A stretch of DNA of 64,000 nucleotides from JAIXWP01 sp964428835 (GCA_964428835.1 CAYRZQ010000016.1:1-64000); one strand, 5' to 3'; shown: positions 50,320-60,802, counted from the first letter of the stretch. A program made the numbers and translations. The notes: generated by a model from the sequence alone, not told the origin.

Positions 50320-53300
50320 ATGCTACAAAGCATCATTGACTTTTCCGTCAGGCAAAAGCTCATGGTCGCGCTAATGACATTAGGTCTTATCACCTATGGC
50401 ATTATCGAACTTCAACGCTTGCCGATTGACGCCGTTCCTGATATCACAGATAATCAGGTTCAAATTATTACCGTCGCCCCTAGTCTAGGTGCGACCGACA
50501 TTGAGAGACTTATCACTTTTCCGATAGAACAAGCAAATGCCAATATTCCTGGAATTAAGGAAATGCGAAGTTTTTCCCGTTTCGGACTATCGCTCGTGAC
50601 TATTGTCTTTGAAGAAGACGTTGATGTATATCTCGCCAGACAACAAGTGTCCGAGCGACTTATTGAAATAAAAAGTGTAATCCCACAGGAAATTGGAAGT
50701 CCTCAACTTGGTCCAGTAACCACTGGTCTGGGAGAGATTTTTCAATATGTTGTTCGACCTGAAAAAGGATTCGAAAGTAAATACGATCTCAAAGAGCTTC
50801 GTACCATTCAAGATTGGATTGTAAGAAGACAATTACTTGGAACACCGGGCGTAGCAGACGTTTCAAGCTTCGGAGGAGAACTTAAACAATGGCAAATTCA
50901 AATTAATCCAGAAAAATTACGCAGCCATAATCTATCAATTGAAGATCTATTTCGTGCCGTAGAATCAAACAATCAGAACACCGGCGGCTCATATATAGAA
51001 CATGGTAGCAGCGCCATTTTCATCAGATCGGAAGGACTTATTACTACGCAAGAACAATTAGAGAATATTCCTGTGGGATATTCAACTCAAGGAATTCCAG
51101 TATTGATAAAAGACGTGGCTCTGGTCTCAACGGGCGCAGCGACACGATTTGGAGCAATGTGCTACAATGACCAAGGAGAAGTAGCGGGTGCAGTAGTGAT
51201 GATGCTGAAAGGCGCCAACTCATCGGAAGTCATCGATAATGTTAAAACCAAAATTGCCGAAATACAAAAGACACTACCAGAAGGCATTGTCATAGAGGCA
51301 TTTTTGGATCGCACTAAAATGGTAAATAATGCTATCTCTACCGTTGAAACGAATCTGCTTGAAGGTGCATTAATTGTGATTCTCGTCTTAGTTATTTTCT
51401 TGGGAAATATCCGCGGAGGCCTGATTGTGGCGAGTGTTATTCCTCTATCAATGCTATTTGCCATCATCATGATGAATCTCTTTGGAGTGAGTGGAAATTT
51501 GATGAGTCTTGGAGCTCTCGATTTCGGACTCATCATTGACGGAGCGGTTATCATTGTAGAAGCCGTGCTGCACAAACTCCACCCGATGAAAAGGAGCAGT
51601 GCCACAAAAAATGAAATTGAAGGCGAAGTGAAGAAAAGCGCGGGACAAATGATGAGCGCCGCTGTATTTGGTCAAATCATCATTCTAGTTGTCTATCTCC
51701 CAATACTATCTCTGCAAGGCATCGAAGGCAAAATGTTCAAACCAATGGCCCAAACTGTTGCATTCGCGATTATTGGAGCCTTCATTCTTTCGCTTACCTA
51801 CATCCCAATGATGTCTTCTCTCTTTCTGCTGCCTCCCAAATCCCATCGCCCCAACCTGAATGAACGCATGATGTCAAAATTAGAAGCTCTATATGAAAAG
51901 CTTCTAGCATGGGCATTTGAAAAAAAGAAAATAATTATCGGATTGGTTATTGTATTTTTTACAATAAGTATCTACACCTTTTCCACTCTTGGCGGAGAAT
52001 TTATTCCTGAGCTTGAAGAAGGAGACTTTGCAGTGGATACAAGATTGATGACAGGAAGTAGCCTTACCTCCACCATCGAATACACGCAAAAAGCCGCAGG
52101 CCTTCTTAAGCGCGAATTTCCAGAAGTAGAAAAAGTCGTCACCAAGATTGGAAGTGGTGAAATACCAACCGATCCAATGCCTATTGAAGCGAGTGACATG
52201 ATGGTGATTTTAAAAGATAAATCCGAGTGGACATCCGCAAAAAGTTTTGACGAGCTCGCAGAAAAAATGGGAAGCCGTCTTCAATCGATTCCGGGCATCT
52301 CTGTCGGTTTCCAATTCCCGGTTCAAATGAGATTCAATGAATTGATGACCGGCGCTCGACAAGATGTAGTCTGCAAAATTTTTGGTGAAAACATGGATTC
52401 ACTCGCATCCTTGGCCCAACGACTTGGTGCTATTGCCGGTGAAATTGAGGGTGCGAAAGATATCTATATCGAAACCGTCACCGGGATGCCTCAAGTCGTT
52501 ATCAAGTACAATCGTGAATCCATGTCGCGACACGGGCTATCGGTTGCAGATGTCAATCAAACTATCGAGACTTACTACGCAGGAAGAACAGTAGGTAATT
52601 TTTATGAAGAAGAAAAAAAATATGACATTGTCATTAAAATGGAGCCTGAAATACGCAACCAACTTCACGACATTCAAAATGCTTCGCTTAAATCTAAAGA
52701 TGGCTTATACATTCCTCTTTCAGAGGTGGCTGATGTTAAACTAATCGACGGACCGAATCAAATACAACGCGAAAATGCGCAAAGAAGAATCATGGTTGGA
52801 TTTAACGTTCGCGGCCGTGACATAGAAAGTACCGTAAACGAACTCGATAAAAAAGTTAGTGAAAAAATAAAATTCCCTTCGGGATATTCTTTAACGTACG
52901 GTGGCGCTTTCGAAAATTTGAATGATGCTACCAAGCGACTTCAAATTGCGCTTCCCGTGGCCTTAGCCCTGATCTTCTTTTTGCTCTATATGGCATTTCA
53001 TTCTATAAAGCAGGGAGTTCTCATTTTCACAGCCATACCCCTATCTGCAATTGGAGGAATCTTTGCCCTTTGGCTGCGCGATATGCCGTTTAGTATATCC
53101 GCGGGAGTTGGATTCATTGCTCTTTTTGGTGTGGCAGTGCTCAACGGTATCGTGCTCATCTCCGAATTCAATAGACAATTACTACTTGGAAAAACATATT
53201 TGCAAGCAATTAAAGACGGCGCAAAACTTCGACTGCGCCCTGTATTAATGACAGCCGCGGTCGCCTCCTTCGGATTCCTTCCAATGGCAATTAGCAATGG

Positions 53301-54627
53301 TGCCGGCGCCGAAGTGCAACGTCCTCTTGCTACAGTTGTAATCGGCGGACTTATCACAGCGACTTTTCTAACCCTTGTGGTGCTGCCCTTACTTATCGTC
53401 ATCACAGAAAAAAAGATAGCACCAAAGGTTCCTCGTGTCGCGACCATCATCATGATTGCTGTATCGATCCTTTCTAATCAAAAAAGTGAAGCGCAAGAAC
53501 TCGATGCCCTGTTCAATAAAGCTCTGACAAAGAATGTCGATATGATTCAAAAGCAAAAAGAAATTGAAGCATTGCAGTTTCAACTTTCCGTTCAATATAC
53601 TCATCAATCTACTACACTCGACTATGAGTATGGACAAGTGAATAGCGCCGCAATGGATCAACGCATATCACTCGTTCAACCCTTGCCCAGTCTGGCTAAA
53701 AACGCTGCCCGCAGGGAAATACTACAAAATGAAATAGTCAAAAAGAAAGCCGAAACAGAATTATTGAGAAAAGCACTATACGCTTCTCTATTCGAAGCCT
53801 ATTTCACATTTTCTCAAGAAAGAAAACGACTGGAATACCTGTCCAAGAATGATAGCCTCATCAATGAAGCCAAGAGAATACAAACAGCTCTTATAAAACA
53901 AGGAGCTGCAGAAAAGTGGAATCAACAGGTTTTAGATGGTCAGTCTTACCGACTAAAAATGCAAATAAATCAATGCATCAACGCAATCTCATCAGCACAG
54001 GCTTTTATTGCAATTCAAACTGGAGAAACATTAGAAACTACAACAACCAATGATTTTCCAGAGGTTATTTCTCCAGAACTCTTTGATGCATCGAAGACTC
54101 CGAGTTATATTCTCGCCCAATCGCAGACGGAAATTATTGAATCCTCTAAAAAAAGTATTCAATCATCGCGACTTCCTTCACTGGCCATAGGGGCATCCGC
54201 CATGACGATAAAAGGATTTCAAAACATCGATGGTACTGATCGTTTTTATGATGGCAATCAATGGTTTTACACCCTCAATGCAGGGCTGATATTACCTATT
54301 TTTCATAAGGAGTTTAAAAAACAAACAAGAGCACTCGAAGCGCTGTCTTTCGCAGCAAAGGCTCAAGAAGATTTTACGAAAGAAAATGTCAAGTCACAAT
54401 ATGTTCTTGATTACAATCATTGGATGCGATTGCAAAATCAAGCGATCTTCTGCGAGAAAAACAATGCCAATGATGAAAGTGATTCTGTTATTAAAGCCTA
54501 TCAATTAGGTGAACTGTCATTTATTGAATTTCTGACTATTTATCAAAACATAATGGATGCGCAACTCATGTGCATAGACAATCACATTCAAGCAATTCAG
54601 GCTTTTACTCAAATTTTAAAATATTAA
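50320..54627 (+). CDS. CusA/CzcA heavy-metal RND pump fused to a TolC-like domain (1435 aa)
   Basis: Residues 1-1045 are an RND pump: LPIDAVPDITDNQVQIIT, the periplasmic porter, LDFGLIIDGAVIIVEA with proton-relay acids D401 and D407, and GVAVLNGIVLISEFNR in the second half. Residues 1046-1057 form a second signal-like segment ending SEAQ at 1056-1059, then an outer-membrane-factor part (about 1060-1430) with long coiled-coil helices. CzcA-TolC fusions are known in Bacteroidota. Part of the chain must reach the outer membrane while the rest stays in the inner membrane. Expected to expel cations such as zinc, cobalt, cadmium, copper or silver. Confidence 0.92.
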   Translation: MLQSIIDFSVRQKLMVALMTLGLITYGIIELQRLPIDAVPDITDNQVQIITVAPSLGATDIERLITFPIEQANANIPGIKEMRSFSRFGLSLVTIVFEEDVDVYLARQQVSERLIEIKSVIPQEIGSPQLGPVTTGLGEIFQYVVRPEKGFESKYDLKELRTIQDWIVRRQLLGTPGVADVSSFGGELKQWQIQINPEKLRSHNLSIEDLFRAVESNNQNTGGSYIEHGSSAIFIRSEGLITTQEQLENIPVGYSTQGIPVLIKDVALVSTGAATRFGAMCYNDQGEVAGAVVMMLKGANSSEVIDNVKTKIAEIQKTLPEGIVIEAFLDRTKMVNNAISTVETNLLEGALIVILVLVIFLGNIRGGLIVASVIPLSMLFAIIMMNLFGVSGNLMSLGALDFGLIIDGAVIIVEAVLHKLHPMKRSSATKNEIEGEVKKSAGQMMSAAVFGQIIILVVYLPILSLQGIEGKMFKPMAQTVAFAIIGAFILSLTYIPMMSSLFLLPPKSHRPNLNERMMSKLEALYEKLLAWAFEKKKIIIGLVIVFFTISIYTFSTLGGEFIPELEEGDFAVDTRLMTGSSLTSTIEYTQKAAGLLKREFPEVEKVVTKIGSGEIPTDPMPIEASDMMVILKDKSEWTSAKSFDELAEKMGSRLQSIPGISVGFQFPVQMRFNELMTGARQDVVCKIFGENMDSLASLAQRLGAIAGEIEGAKDIYIETVTGMPQVVIKYNRESMSRHGLSVADVNQTIETYYAGRTVGNFYEEEKKYDIVIKMEPEIRNQLHDIQNASLKSKDGLYIPLSEVADVKLIDGPNQIQRENAQRRIMVGFNVRGRDIESTVNELDKKVSEKIKFPSGYSLTYGGAFENLNDATKRLQIALPVALALIFFLLYMAFHSIKQGVLIFTAIPLSAIGGIFALWLRDMPFSISAGVGFIALFGVAVLNGIVLISEFNRQLLLGKTYLQAIKDGAKLRLRPVLMTAAVASFGFLPMAISNGAGAEVQRPLATVVIGGLITATFLTLVVLPLLIVITEKKIAPKVPRVATIIMIAVSILSNQKSEAQELDALFNKALTKNVDMIQKQKEIEALQFQLSVQYTHQSTTLDYEYGQVNSAAMDQRISLVQPLPSLAKNAARREILQNEIVKKKAETELLRKALYASLFEAYFTFSQERKRLEYLSKNDSLINEAKRIQTALIKQGAAEKWNQQVLDGQSYRLKMQINQCINAISSAQAFIAIQTGETLETTTTNDFPEVISPELFDASKTPSYILAQSQTEIIESSKKSIQSSRLPSLAIGASAMTIKGFQNIDGTDRFYDGNQWFYTLNAGLILPIFHKEFKKQTRALEALSFAAKAQEDFTKENVKSQYVLDYNHWMRLQNQAIFCEKNNANDESDSVIKAYQLGELSFIEFLTIYQNIMDAQLMCIDNHIQAIQAFTQILKY

Positions 54628-54630
54628 ATC

Positions 54631-55749
54631 ATGAAACCGATTACATTATTATATAGCACACTTTCACTTCTTCTTTTGGCATGCGGCAGCGAAAACGTCG
54701 CAACCACTGAAGCAGTAGAAACACCATCCAACGAAATCGTACTGAATGAGGAGCAAATCAAAAATATTGAATTGAGTTTGACACAGCCTTCAATGGAAGA
54801 TATAGCCGGAGAAATTTTACTTCAAGGTAAAATCATCGGTAATCCTTCATCAAAGGCAATAGTTAGTATAAATATAGAAGGTAAAATATCTGGCATTTTT
54901 GTATTACCCGGCAGCAAGGTATCAAAAGGTCTAAAAATTTTCACCATCACCAGCGACGCTTGGATTGAACTACAACGCAATTATTTAAGCAGCCAGGCTA
55001 GCCTCAACAATGCGACATTAGAGTTGAATCGTCAAAAAGAATTGTTGAAAGAAAAAGCAACCACAGACAAAGCCTATCAATCAGCACAGGAGCGATTTGA
55101 GATAGAACAAGCCAATGTAAAAGCGCTGGAAAATCGAATTCTATTGTTGAATGTCGCTCCTTCGAGCATTCAAGGCTCCAATATTTCTTCATCAATATCC
55201 ATTTACTCACCTATAGATGGATTCATTCAATATGATGGCATCGAAATAGGAACATTGCTAAATGGAAGTACTCAACTGGCGCAAGTTTCAGGCATTGATG
55301 CTATTGCACAGTTTCAAGCATTTGAAAACTCGCTGGGACAGCTGAAAAATGGACAATCTGTTACCATAACTTCTCCTGCTATCGCCGATAGTCTGCAATC
55401 TACCATTAACAATATTCACCCTGTCGTGCAGATGAATGGCACGTATCAAGTGTATTGTGACTTAGGTAAACTCAACGAACCTTGGACCATTGGACTTACC
55501 GTTAAAGGGAATACGACCACCACGAATCACACCGCCATTCTGATCGAAGAACAAGCTATAGTTTCTTTTGAAGGTAAAAACTATTGTTTCGAGCAGATTG
55601 GGGACAAACACTTTAAATTAATAGAAGTGCAAAAAGGCCAGTCTAATGAAGGTAAAATTGAACTAATGGTTGCTCCAGAATGGACTCAAAAAAACATCGT
55701 CAACAAAGGAGCTTATGCGCTGCTGATGGCCATGAAAAACAAGGAGTAA
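54631..55749 (+). CDS. RND efflux periplasmic adaptor lipoprotein (372 aa)
   Basis: Lipoprotein signal (LYSTLSLLLLACGSE, Cys at about 18). Membrane-fusion layout: barrel hybrid half (GKIIGNPSSKAIVSINIEGK), a helical hairpin (NRQKELLKEKATTDKAYQSA), a second lipoyl half (IYSPIDGFIQYDGIEIGTLL), then a beta-barrel. It links the pump with the outer membrane factor in the tripartite complex. The gene lies three bases after the pump. Confidence 0.9.
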   Translation: MKPITLLYSTLSLLLLACGSENVATTEAVETPSNEIVLNEEQIKNIELSLTQPSMEDIAGEILLQGKIIGNPSSKAIVSINIEGKISGIFVLPGSKVSKGLKIFTITSDAWIELQRNYLSSQASLNNATLELNRQKELLKEKATTDKAYQSAQERFEIEQANVKALENRILLLNVAPSSIQGSNISSSISIYSPIDGFIQYDGIEIGTLLNGSTQLAQVSGIDAIAQFQAFENSLGQLKNGQSVTITSPAIADSLQSTINNIHPVVQMNGTYQVYCDLGKLNEPWTIGLTVKGNTTTTNHTAILIEEQAIVSFEGKNYCFEQIGDKHFKLIEVQKGQSNEGKIELMVAPEWTQKNIVNKGAYALLMAMKNKE

Positions 55750-55817
55750 ACATCATTTATCCATGCCCTCATATCACACGAGGATTTTGACTAAATTGCC
55801 GCGTCAATTTTGAAACC

Positions 55818-57869
55818 ATGAATGCTCTACATAACTACGCGCTCGGCCAATGGGTGGCAGGCGCTGGAAAAGGAAAAAACCTCTATGATGCTGTCACTGG
55901 AGACATTGTAGCAACAGCTAGTGCCGAAGGCCTCGACTTTGCTGCCATGACTAACTACGCCAGAACAGTTGGTGGCCCTGCTTTGCGAAAACTAACATTC
56001 CAAGAACGCGGCCGCATGCTCAAAGCTCTCGCAATGTTCCTCAGCGAAAAAAAAGCCGCCTATTACGAAGTAAGTTATAGAACCGGTGCCACAAAAATCG
56101 ACTCATGGATTGATATTGACGGTGGTATTGGCAACCTCTTCGCTTATGCCAGTTTGCGCAGACAATTTCCAAATGAAACATATTATGTTGATGGTGATAC
56201 CGCCAAGCTTTCAAAGCAAGGAACATTCATAGGCCACCATATCATGGTACCTAAAGAAGGTGTTGCAATTCACATCAATGCTTTCAACTTCCCGATTTGG
56301 GGAATGCTCGAAAAAATTGCTGTCAACCTTCTTGCTGGTGTTCCCGCTATCGTAAAGCCTGCTACTATTACTTCTTATCTGACAGAAGTGGTAACTAAAG
56401 ATATCATCGCATCGGGCATTCTACCTGAAGGTTCGTTGCAATTGATCTGCGGAAGCGCCGAAGGAATTCTCGATCATATCATCTCTCAAGATATTGTAAC
56501 TTTTACAGGAAGTGCGTCAACTGGACGAATGCTGAAGCGTCACCCAAAAATTGTCGATGAAGCAGTACCATTTAATATGGAAGCCGACTCGCTCAATGCT
56601 TGCGTACTCGGGCTTGATGCCGCTTCAGGCACTCCCGAATTTGATGCATTCATCAAAGAAGTGAAAAAAGAAGTGACTGTAAAATGTGGTCAAAAATGTA
56701 CCGCGATACGAAGAGTAATTGTGCCTTCACAATATCTCGAAGACGTACAGATCGCATTGGGACAAGCATTCGGCAAAACACCAATCGGCGACCCACGCAA
56801 TGAAAATGTAAGAATGGGCGCACTCGCTGGAATGTCGCAGAGAGAAGATGTACTCGAAAAACTTGCTATTCTCACTCAATCTTCAGAGATTGTTTTTGGA
56901 GATCCCAAAAATGTAGAAGTAATTGATGGTGATGCAAACAAGGGTGCATTCATTTCACCAATATTGCTCTTGAATAAAGAACCATTTAAAAATCTTGCAA
57001 CACACGAGGTAGAAGCCTTTGGGCCTATCACTACTTTGATGCCTTACGAAACAATAGATGATGCCATCGCTCTTACTAAACTCGGAAAGGGAAGCCTTGT
57101 ATGTAGTATCGCTACCTACGATAAAAAAATAGCTCGTGACTTTGTAATTGGTTCCGCTTCGTATCATGGCCGTGTCTTAGTTCTTAATCGCGAAAGCGCA
57201 AAAGAAAGTACAGGCCATGGATCACCAATGCCTCTTCTCGTTCATGGCGGACCCGGAAGAGCCGGTGGCGGAGAAGAAATGGGCGGAAAACGCGGAGTGA
57301 TGCACTATCTGCAACGCACCGCCATCCAAGGAAGTCCATCATTCCTTACTGCTGTAACAAACGTTTATCAATACGGAGCCGATCAACCAGAAGCACAGCC
57401 TCATTTATTCAGGAAATATTTTGAGGAAATGCAAGTTGGTGAAACAGTGTTTACTCACAAGCATACGGTTACTGATGCCGACATCGTAAACTTTGCTAAT
57501 GTGAGCGGTGACAACTTCTATGCTCACATGGATGCAACTTCACTTGAAGGAACCATCTTTGAACGCCGCGTAGCACATGGCTACTTCGTACTTTCAAAAG
57601 CCGCAGGTCTATTTGTTGATCCTAAAAAAGGTCCTGTGCTTTTAAACTACGGAATCGATGAAGCACGCTTCACAAAACCTGTTTACCCAGGAATGACTAT
57701 CGGCGTTAGATTCACTGTGAAGGAAAAAGTAGATCAAGAAAAGAAATCACCTGAAGACATTGCTAAGGGAATTGTGAAATTCCTGGTAGATGTTTACGAT
57801 GAAACAGGCGAAACGGTCGCATTGGCCACAATTCTTACGATGGTAAAAAAATTGAATCAAGACGATTGA
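55818..57869 (+). CDS. paaZ: Oxepin-CoA hydrolase / aldehyde dehydrogenase (683 aa)
   Basis: Bifunctional PaaZ opens the ring of oxepin-CoA in phenylacetate breakdown. The aldehyde dehydrogenase half (1-520) has E in FNMEADSLNACVL and catalytic C294 in CGQKCTAIRR; the MaoC-type hydratase half (about 535-680) has D565 and H570 in SGDNFYAHMD. Full length and both active sites kept. The paaABCDE oxygenase genes are not nearby. It is coupled to the next gene by TGATG. Confidence 0.95.
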   Translation: MNALHNYALGQWVAGAGKGKNLYDAVTGDIVATASAEGLDFAAMTNYARTVGGPALRKLTFQERGRMLKALAMFLSEKKAAYYEVSYRTGATKIDSWIDIDGGIGNLFAYASLRRQFPNETYYVDGDTAKLSKQGTFIGHHIMVPKEGVAIHINAFNFPIWGMLEKIAVNLLAGVPAIVKPATITSYLTEVVTKDIIASGILPEGSLQLICGSAEGILDHIISQDIVTFTGSASTGRMLKRHPKIVDEAVPFNMEADSLNACVLGLDAASGTPEFDAFIKEVKKEVTVKCGQKCTAIRRVIVPSQYLEDVQIALGQAFGKTPIGDPRNENVRMGALAGMSQREDVLEKLAILTQSSEIVFGDPKNVEVIDGDANKGAFISPILLLNKEPFKNLATHEVEAFGPITTLMPYETIDDAIALTKLGKGSLVCSIATYDKKIARDFVIGSASYHGRVLVLNRESAKESTGHGSPMPLLVHGGPGRAGGGEEMGGKRGVMHYLQRTAIQGSPSFLTAVTNVYQYGADQPEAQPHLFRKYFEEMQVGETVFTHKHTVTDADIVNFANVSGDNFYAHMDATSLEGTIFERRVAHGYFVLSKAAGLFVDPKKGPVLLNYGIDEARFTKPVYPGMTIGVRFTVKEKVDQEKKSPEDIAKGIVKFLVDVYDETGETVALATILTMVKKLNQDD

Positions 57870-59326
57870 TGAAGTATATTATCACTCTCTTTCTTCTTCT
57901 CACGACAATAGTCTCGCAATCTCAATGTGCGCCTGACTCTATACTTCCTCGCGAGAAGTTGATTGAAGATATTTACAAATTAAAAAGCACGATTCTCGAT
58001 TCTCATCCAAACCCATATCTGTTTTGTAGTAAACAAGAATTCAATGCAGCATTTGGCAAGGCGGCAGAGTCTATTACACACAATACGACTTATGCCGAGT
58101 TCATCTTAATTATCGCCGAAGCCGTAAGGGTTATCAAAGACTCTCATACTAGTATCGACTATGGACATCTGATTAAAGTTCAAACTGAAAATGAAAGAGG
58201 AATAATTCCAATAAAAGTACACTCCATTCAAGGACAAGTATTCACAGAAATCGAACGTGACTCCATTATTCCTGTCGGTTCTCGTATTCATTGTATAGAT
58301 AACGTAGAGGCCACAGAGCTTTATAAAGAGGCAATGCAGTATGGATCTACCGAAGGCAACGCCATAACAGGACATCGCCGAATTTCAGATGCACTATTCT
58401 ACTCCGTGATTGGGCTAAACAGACACTTCGGGGATACTGTCAAGATTGATTACGAACCATACGGCAGCGACACTATTATCACCGCACTCTTTCCTACTTA
58501 TGATAAAGAAAGATATAATCAAAGGCAAAAAAAACTAAGTACCACAGAATTCGAAAGGTTTCAGTCTTTAAACTACTATAAAAACGATAGTATAGCAGTT
58601 CTCAAAATCGGAACCTTTAGCCCTGCTAACTTGAAGCAGTATCATAAATTTATTAAAAACTCATTCAAGGAGATCAAAGAGAAGAATGTTCAATTACTTG
58701 CCATAGATCTCAGGTACAACGGCGGCGGTAGATCAAGCAATGTGGAATACATATACTCATTTTTGAAACCGGAAGGTCATAATACTCCAGCAAACATCAT
58801 CGGTAAGTCTAGCCAGCTCGCTCGCAACAGGAGTCAATGGGCACGACGCGGATTTGTGAGATGGTATTTAAAAACATTCAACGGCCGCGATGAAGACATC
58901 GCAGCATTCGTAAAATTTTATGAAGATTCTATCGGTACATTAGATACGGCCTATTTCACGATTCCCGAAAAACAAAAACCCAAATTTGTTTATACCGGAA
59001 AATGTGCTTTGTTTATCAATGGTATGACAGCCTCGGCTGGAGTTGATTTTACAAATACATTTTATAAAGAAAAAAGAGGTGAAGTAATTGGAGAACCCTG
59101 CCTGGGCCCGCACACCGGGACTTTTGGAAACCCCGCTGTTTTTGAACTACCCAATAGTAAGCTTCCCGTTATTATTGCTACCATTAGGTATAATTATGAC
59201 AATACCTTTCAATATGATGCGCAACCAATAAAACCCAATGTTTCTATTGAAGTAACGCAAGAGACATTGGCGAAAGGTATTGATCCATATCTTGAATATT
59301 TACTTTCTTCATTCAGTGCGAAATGA
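57869..59326 (+). CDS. S41-family peptidase, C-terminal-processing type (485 aa)
   Basis: ATG 57869 gives a signal peptide (MKYIITLFLLLTTIVSQSQ). The N-terminal helical part has KLKSTILDSHPNPYLF and an SHTSIDYG strand; a PDZ-like part follows; the catalytic core has LLAIDLRYNGGGRSSNVEYI and INGMTASAGVDFTNTF, where Ser of TASAG is the nucleophile. It acts in the periplasm on unfolded or tagged protein. Overlap with the paaZ stop (TGATG) shows coupling. Substrate unknown. Confidence 0.88.
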   Translation: MKYIITLFLLLTTIVSQSQCAPDSILPREKLIEDIYKLKSTILDSHPNPYLFCSKQEFNAAFGKAAESITHNTTYAEFILIIAEAVRVIKDSHTSIDYGHLIKVQTENERGIIPIKVHSIQGQVFTEIERDSIIPVGSRIHCIDNVEATELYKEAMQYGSTEGNAITGHRRISDALFYSVIGLNRHFGDTVKIDYEPYGSDTIITALFPTYDKERYNQRQKKLSTTEFERFQSLNYYKNDSIAVLKIGTFSPANLKQYHKFIKNSFKEIKEKNVQLLAIDLRYNGGGRSSNVEYIYSFLKPEGHNTPANIIGKSSQLARNRSQWARRGFVRWYLKTFNGRDEDIAAFVKFYEDSIGTLDTAYFTIPEKQKPKFVYTGKCALFINGMTASAGVDFTNTFYKEKRGEVIGEPCLGPHTGTFGNPAVFELPNSKLPVIIATIRYNYDNTFQYDAQPIKPNVSIEVTQETLAKGIDPYLEYLLSSFSAK

Positions 59327-60444
59327 GATATCATTTAGTTTTTCTTTTTTTTATTTCCTCTCTTTTTTCCACAGCGCGTTCCGCACCAGAGGCAGTGCTT
59401 CTTTCGTCAAAAAATCCCGACATTGAATTGCTGGATAGCCTTTCAGCTTCATTGCTTAAAGAATCTAATCCCAGGGCGGTAATCTTGTGGCACCGCCACT
59501 TCAATATACAAAACAAACAGACCGCGGCTGCTCTTTGGATGCTTTCACCCGTCGATGTAATACTCCTGGACTCATCTAACATTGGTCCCTTTCTCAATTG
59601 GGACAATACCTTGAAGTCAATTAAAAAACCAAAACTGAAATTACTCGCACTGGATTCGCTGTTAGCTATTCGTCCCGCAAATGCGGATCAAATGATTCAC
59701 AGAATCCTTGCATTGTCTGAAGCAAGAGGTTTGCTTGGAAAAAGACGCAAAGAAATTATTGCTGAGTATACAAGTCTTCCAAGCGAAATCAGTCTGTCTG
59801 GATATGAAGAATTGCGCTATCGATTGGCTTTGAATTTTTTGTTTAGAAGCTTAAATGCCTCTTCTGAATTGAAGGCAAACATGGCTGCCATTTCAAAAAT
59901 TCAAAATGTTTACGATTTCAACTTTGAAAATTATTGTGCTAAACTTTTGACCGCACTAGCCTTAGAACTAAATCAAGTCAATCAAAACGCAGCTGCAAAA
60001 CCAACCACTCCTGTCTCAGATGTAAATGACAACTCCAATTTTTATCTAATAGTAGTAATTTGTCTCTTACTTATTATTTCTGGTCTTATTGTGACTTTAT
60101 TCATTCTCAAGAAAAGAAATAATGTAACTACCCACAATGGTAAAGAAGATTTTCTTCAAAAGGAACGAAAATGGGAAGAGAAAGAAACCATATATCTTCA
60201 ACAAATTGATGATTTAAAAGATAAATTGGTTCATTCAAATGCAGAAAATGACAAATTAAAATTGTATTTTAATTCCAACCAACAAATCATCAAGGAATCA
60301 AAAGAACAACTAGAAGAGCTCCAAGCAATTGTAAAAGAGCAAATTGACGAGGTTGTAAAGGAACCAGGGGTAGCTCAAGTCATGAATTTAAAAAATGGAC
60401 TTACCAGAGGACTCATGAAACTCCGCGATTCCCTAGGGAAGTAA
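59323..60444 (+). CDS. Single-span membrane protein with coiled coil (373 aa)
   Basis: A signal peptide (RYHLVFLFFISSLFSTARSA) precedes an exported domain of about 220 residues, which is helical (MIHRILALSEARGLLGKRRK) and has no motif I can name. One membrane span (FYLIVVICLLLIISGLIVTL, near 244-263) is followed by a cytoplasmic coiled coil (about 275-350: KERKWEEKETIYLQQIDDLK and on). It looks like a sensor or tether. It overlaps the S41 gene by four bases. Terminator at 60463-60487. Confidence 0.7.
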   Translation: MRYHLVFLFFISSLFSTARSAPEAVLLSSKNPDIELLDSLSASLLKESNPRAVILWHRHFNIQNKQTAAALWMLSPVDVILLDSSNIGPFLNWDNTLKSIKKPKLKLLALDSLLAIRPANADQMIHRILALSEARGLLGKRRKEIIAEYTSLPSEISLSGYEELRYRLALNFLFRSLNASSELKANMAAISKIQNVYDFNFENYCAKLLTALALELNQVNQNAAAKPTTPVSDVNDNSNFYLIVVICLLLIISGLIVTLFILKKRNNVTTHNGKEDFLQKERKWEEKETIYLQQIDDLKDKLVHSNAENDKLKLYFNSNQQIIKESKEQLEELQAIVKEQIDEVVKEPGVAQVMNLKNGLTRGLMKLRDSLGK

Positions 60445-60462
60445 TCAATTCATATATACCAA

Positions 60463-60487
60463 AAAACCCCGCTCGTTGCGGGGTTTT
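60463..60487. terminator. Bidirectional terminator
   Basis: AAAACCCCGC (60463-60472), loop TCGTT, GCGGGG (60478-60483) and TTTTT. It ends the plus-strand operon and, on the minus strand, gives the 3' stem of the candidate small RNA. Confidence 0.85.
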
Positions 60488-60555
60488 TCGGCTCTTGATT
60501 ACTTAAATAACTATCCCGAGGCTCAGGCCCGACGAGATATTCTTATCACTTTATA
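60463..60555 (-). ncRNA. Candidate small RNA (second copy of the 14226 type)
   Basis: On the minus strand TATATTTG (plus 60560-60567) is a promoter box. A transcript from near 60555 would read GAATATCTCGTCGGGCCTGA and later GCCTCGGG, and end at the stem GCAACGAGC-type hairpin with TTTTTT. It shares TATCTC and GGCCTGRG, the promoter and the terminator arrangement with the candidate at 14226-14298. It lies between a finished operon and a T9SS gene. The rest of the gap (60568-60802) is AT-rich with no other feature. Confidence 0.45.
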
Positions 60556-60802
60556 CCGCCAAATATAGTATTTGTTACCAAATTTTTGCATTTCGTACCC
60601 ATATTTTGTAGAAGGTAAAAATTTTTCATTCTTGAAAGGCTATCACTCTAGATTACAACTTTCATTTTCAATCTAATAACATAAAACTTATAATACAACA
60701 TATAATCAGTGGTGATTTTAATTCATTTTGTGAGAATATACCTGCAACTTAAAGTGGGGTAAGTTGCTCTTACAATATATTTAGTACACAAATCTAAACT
60801 AC

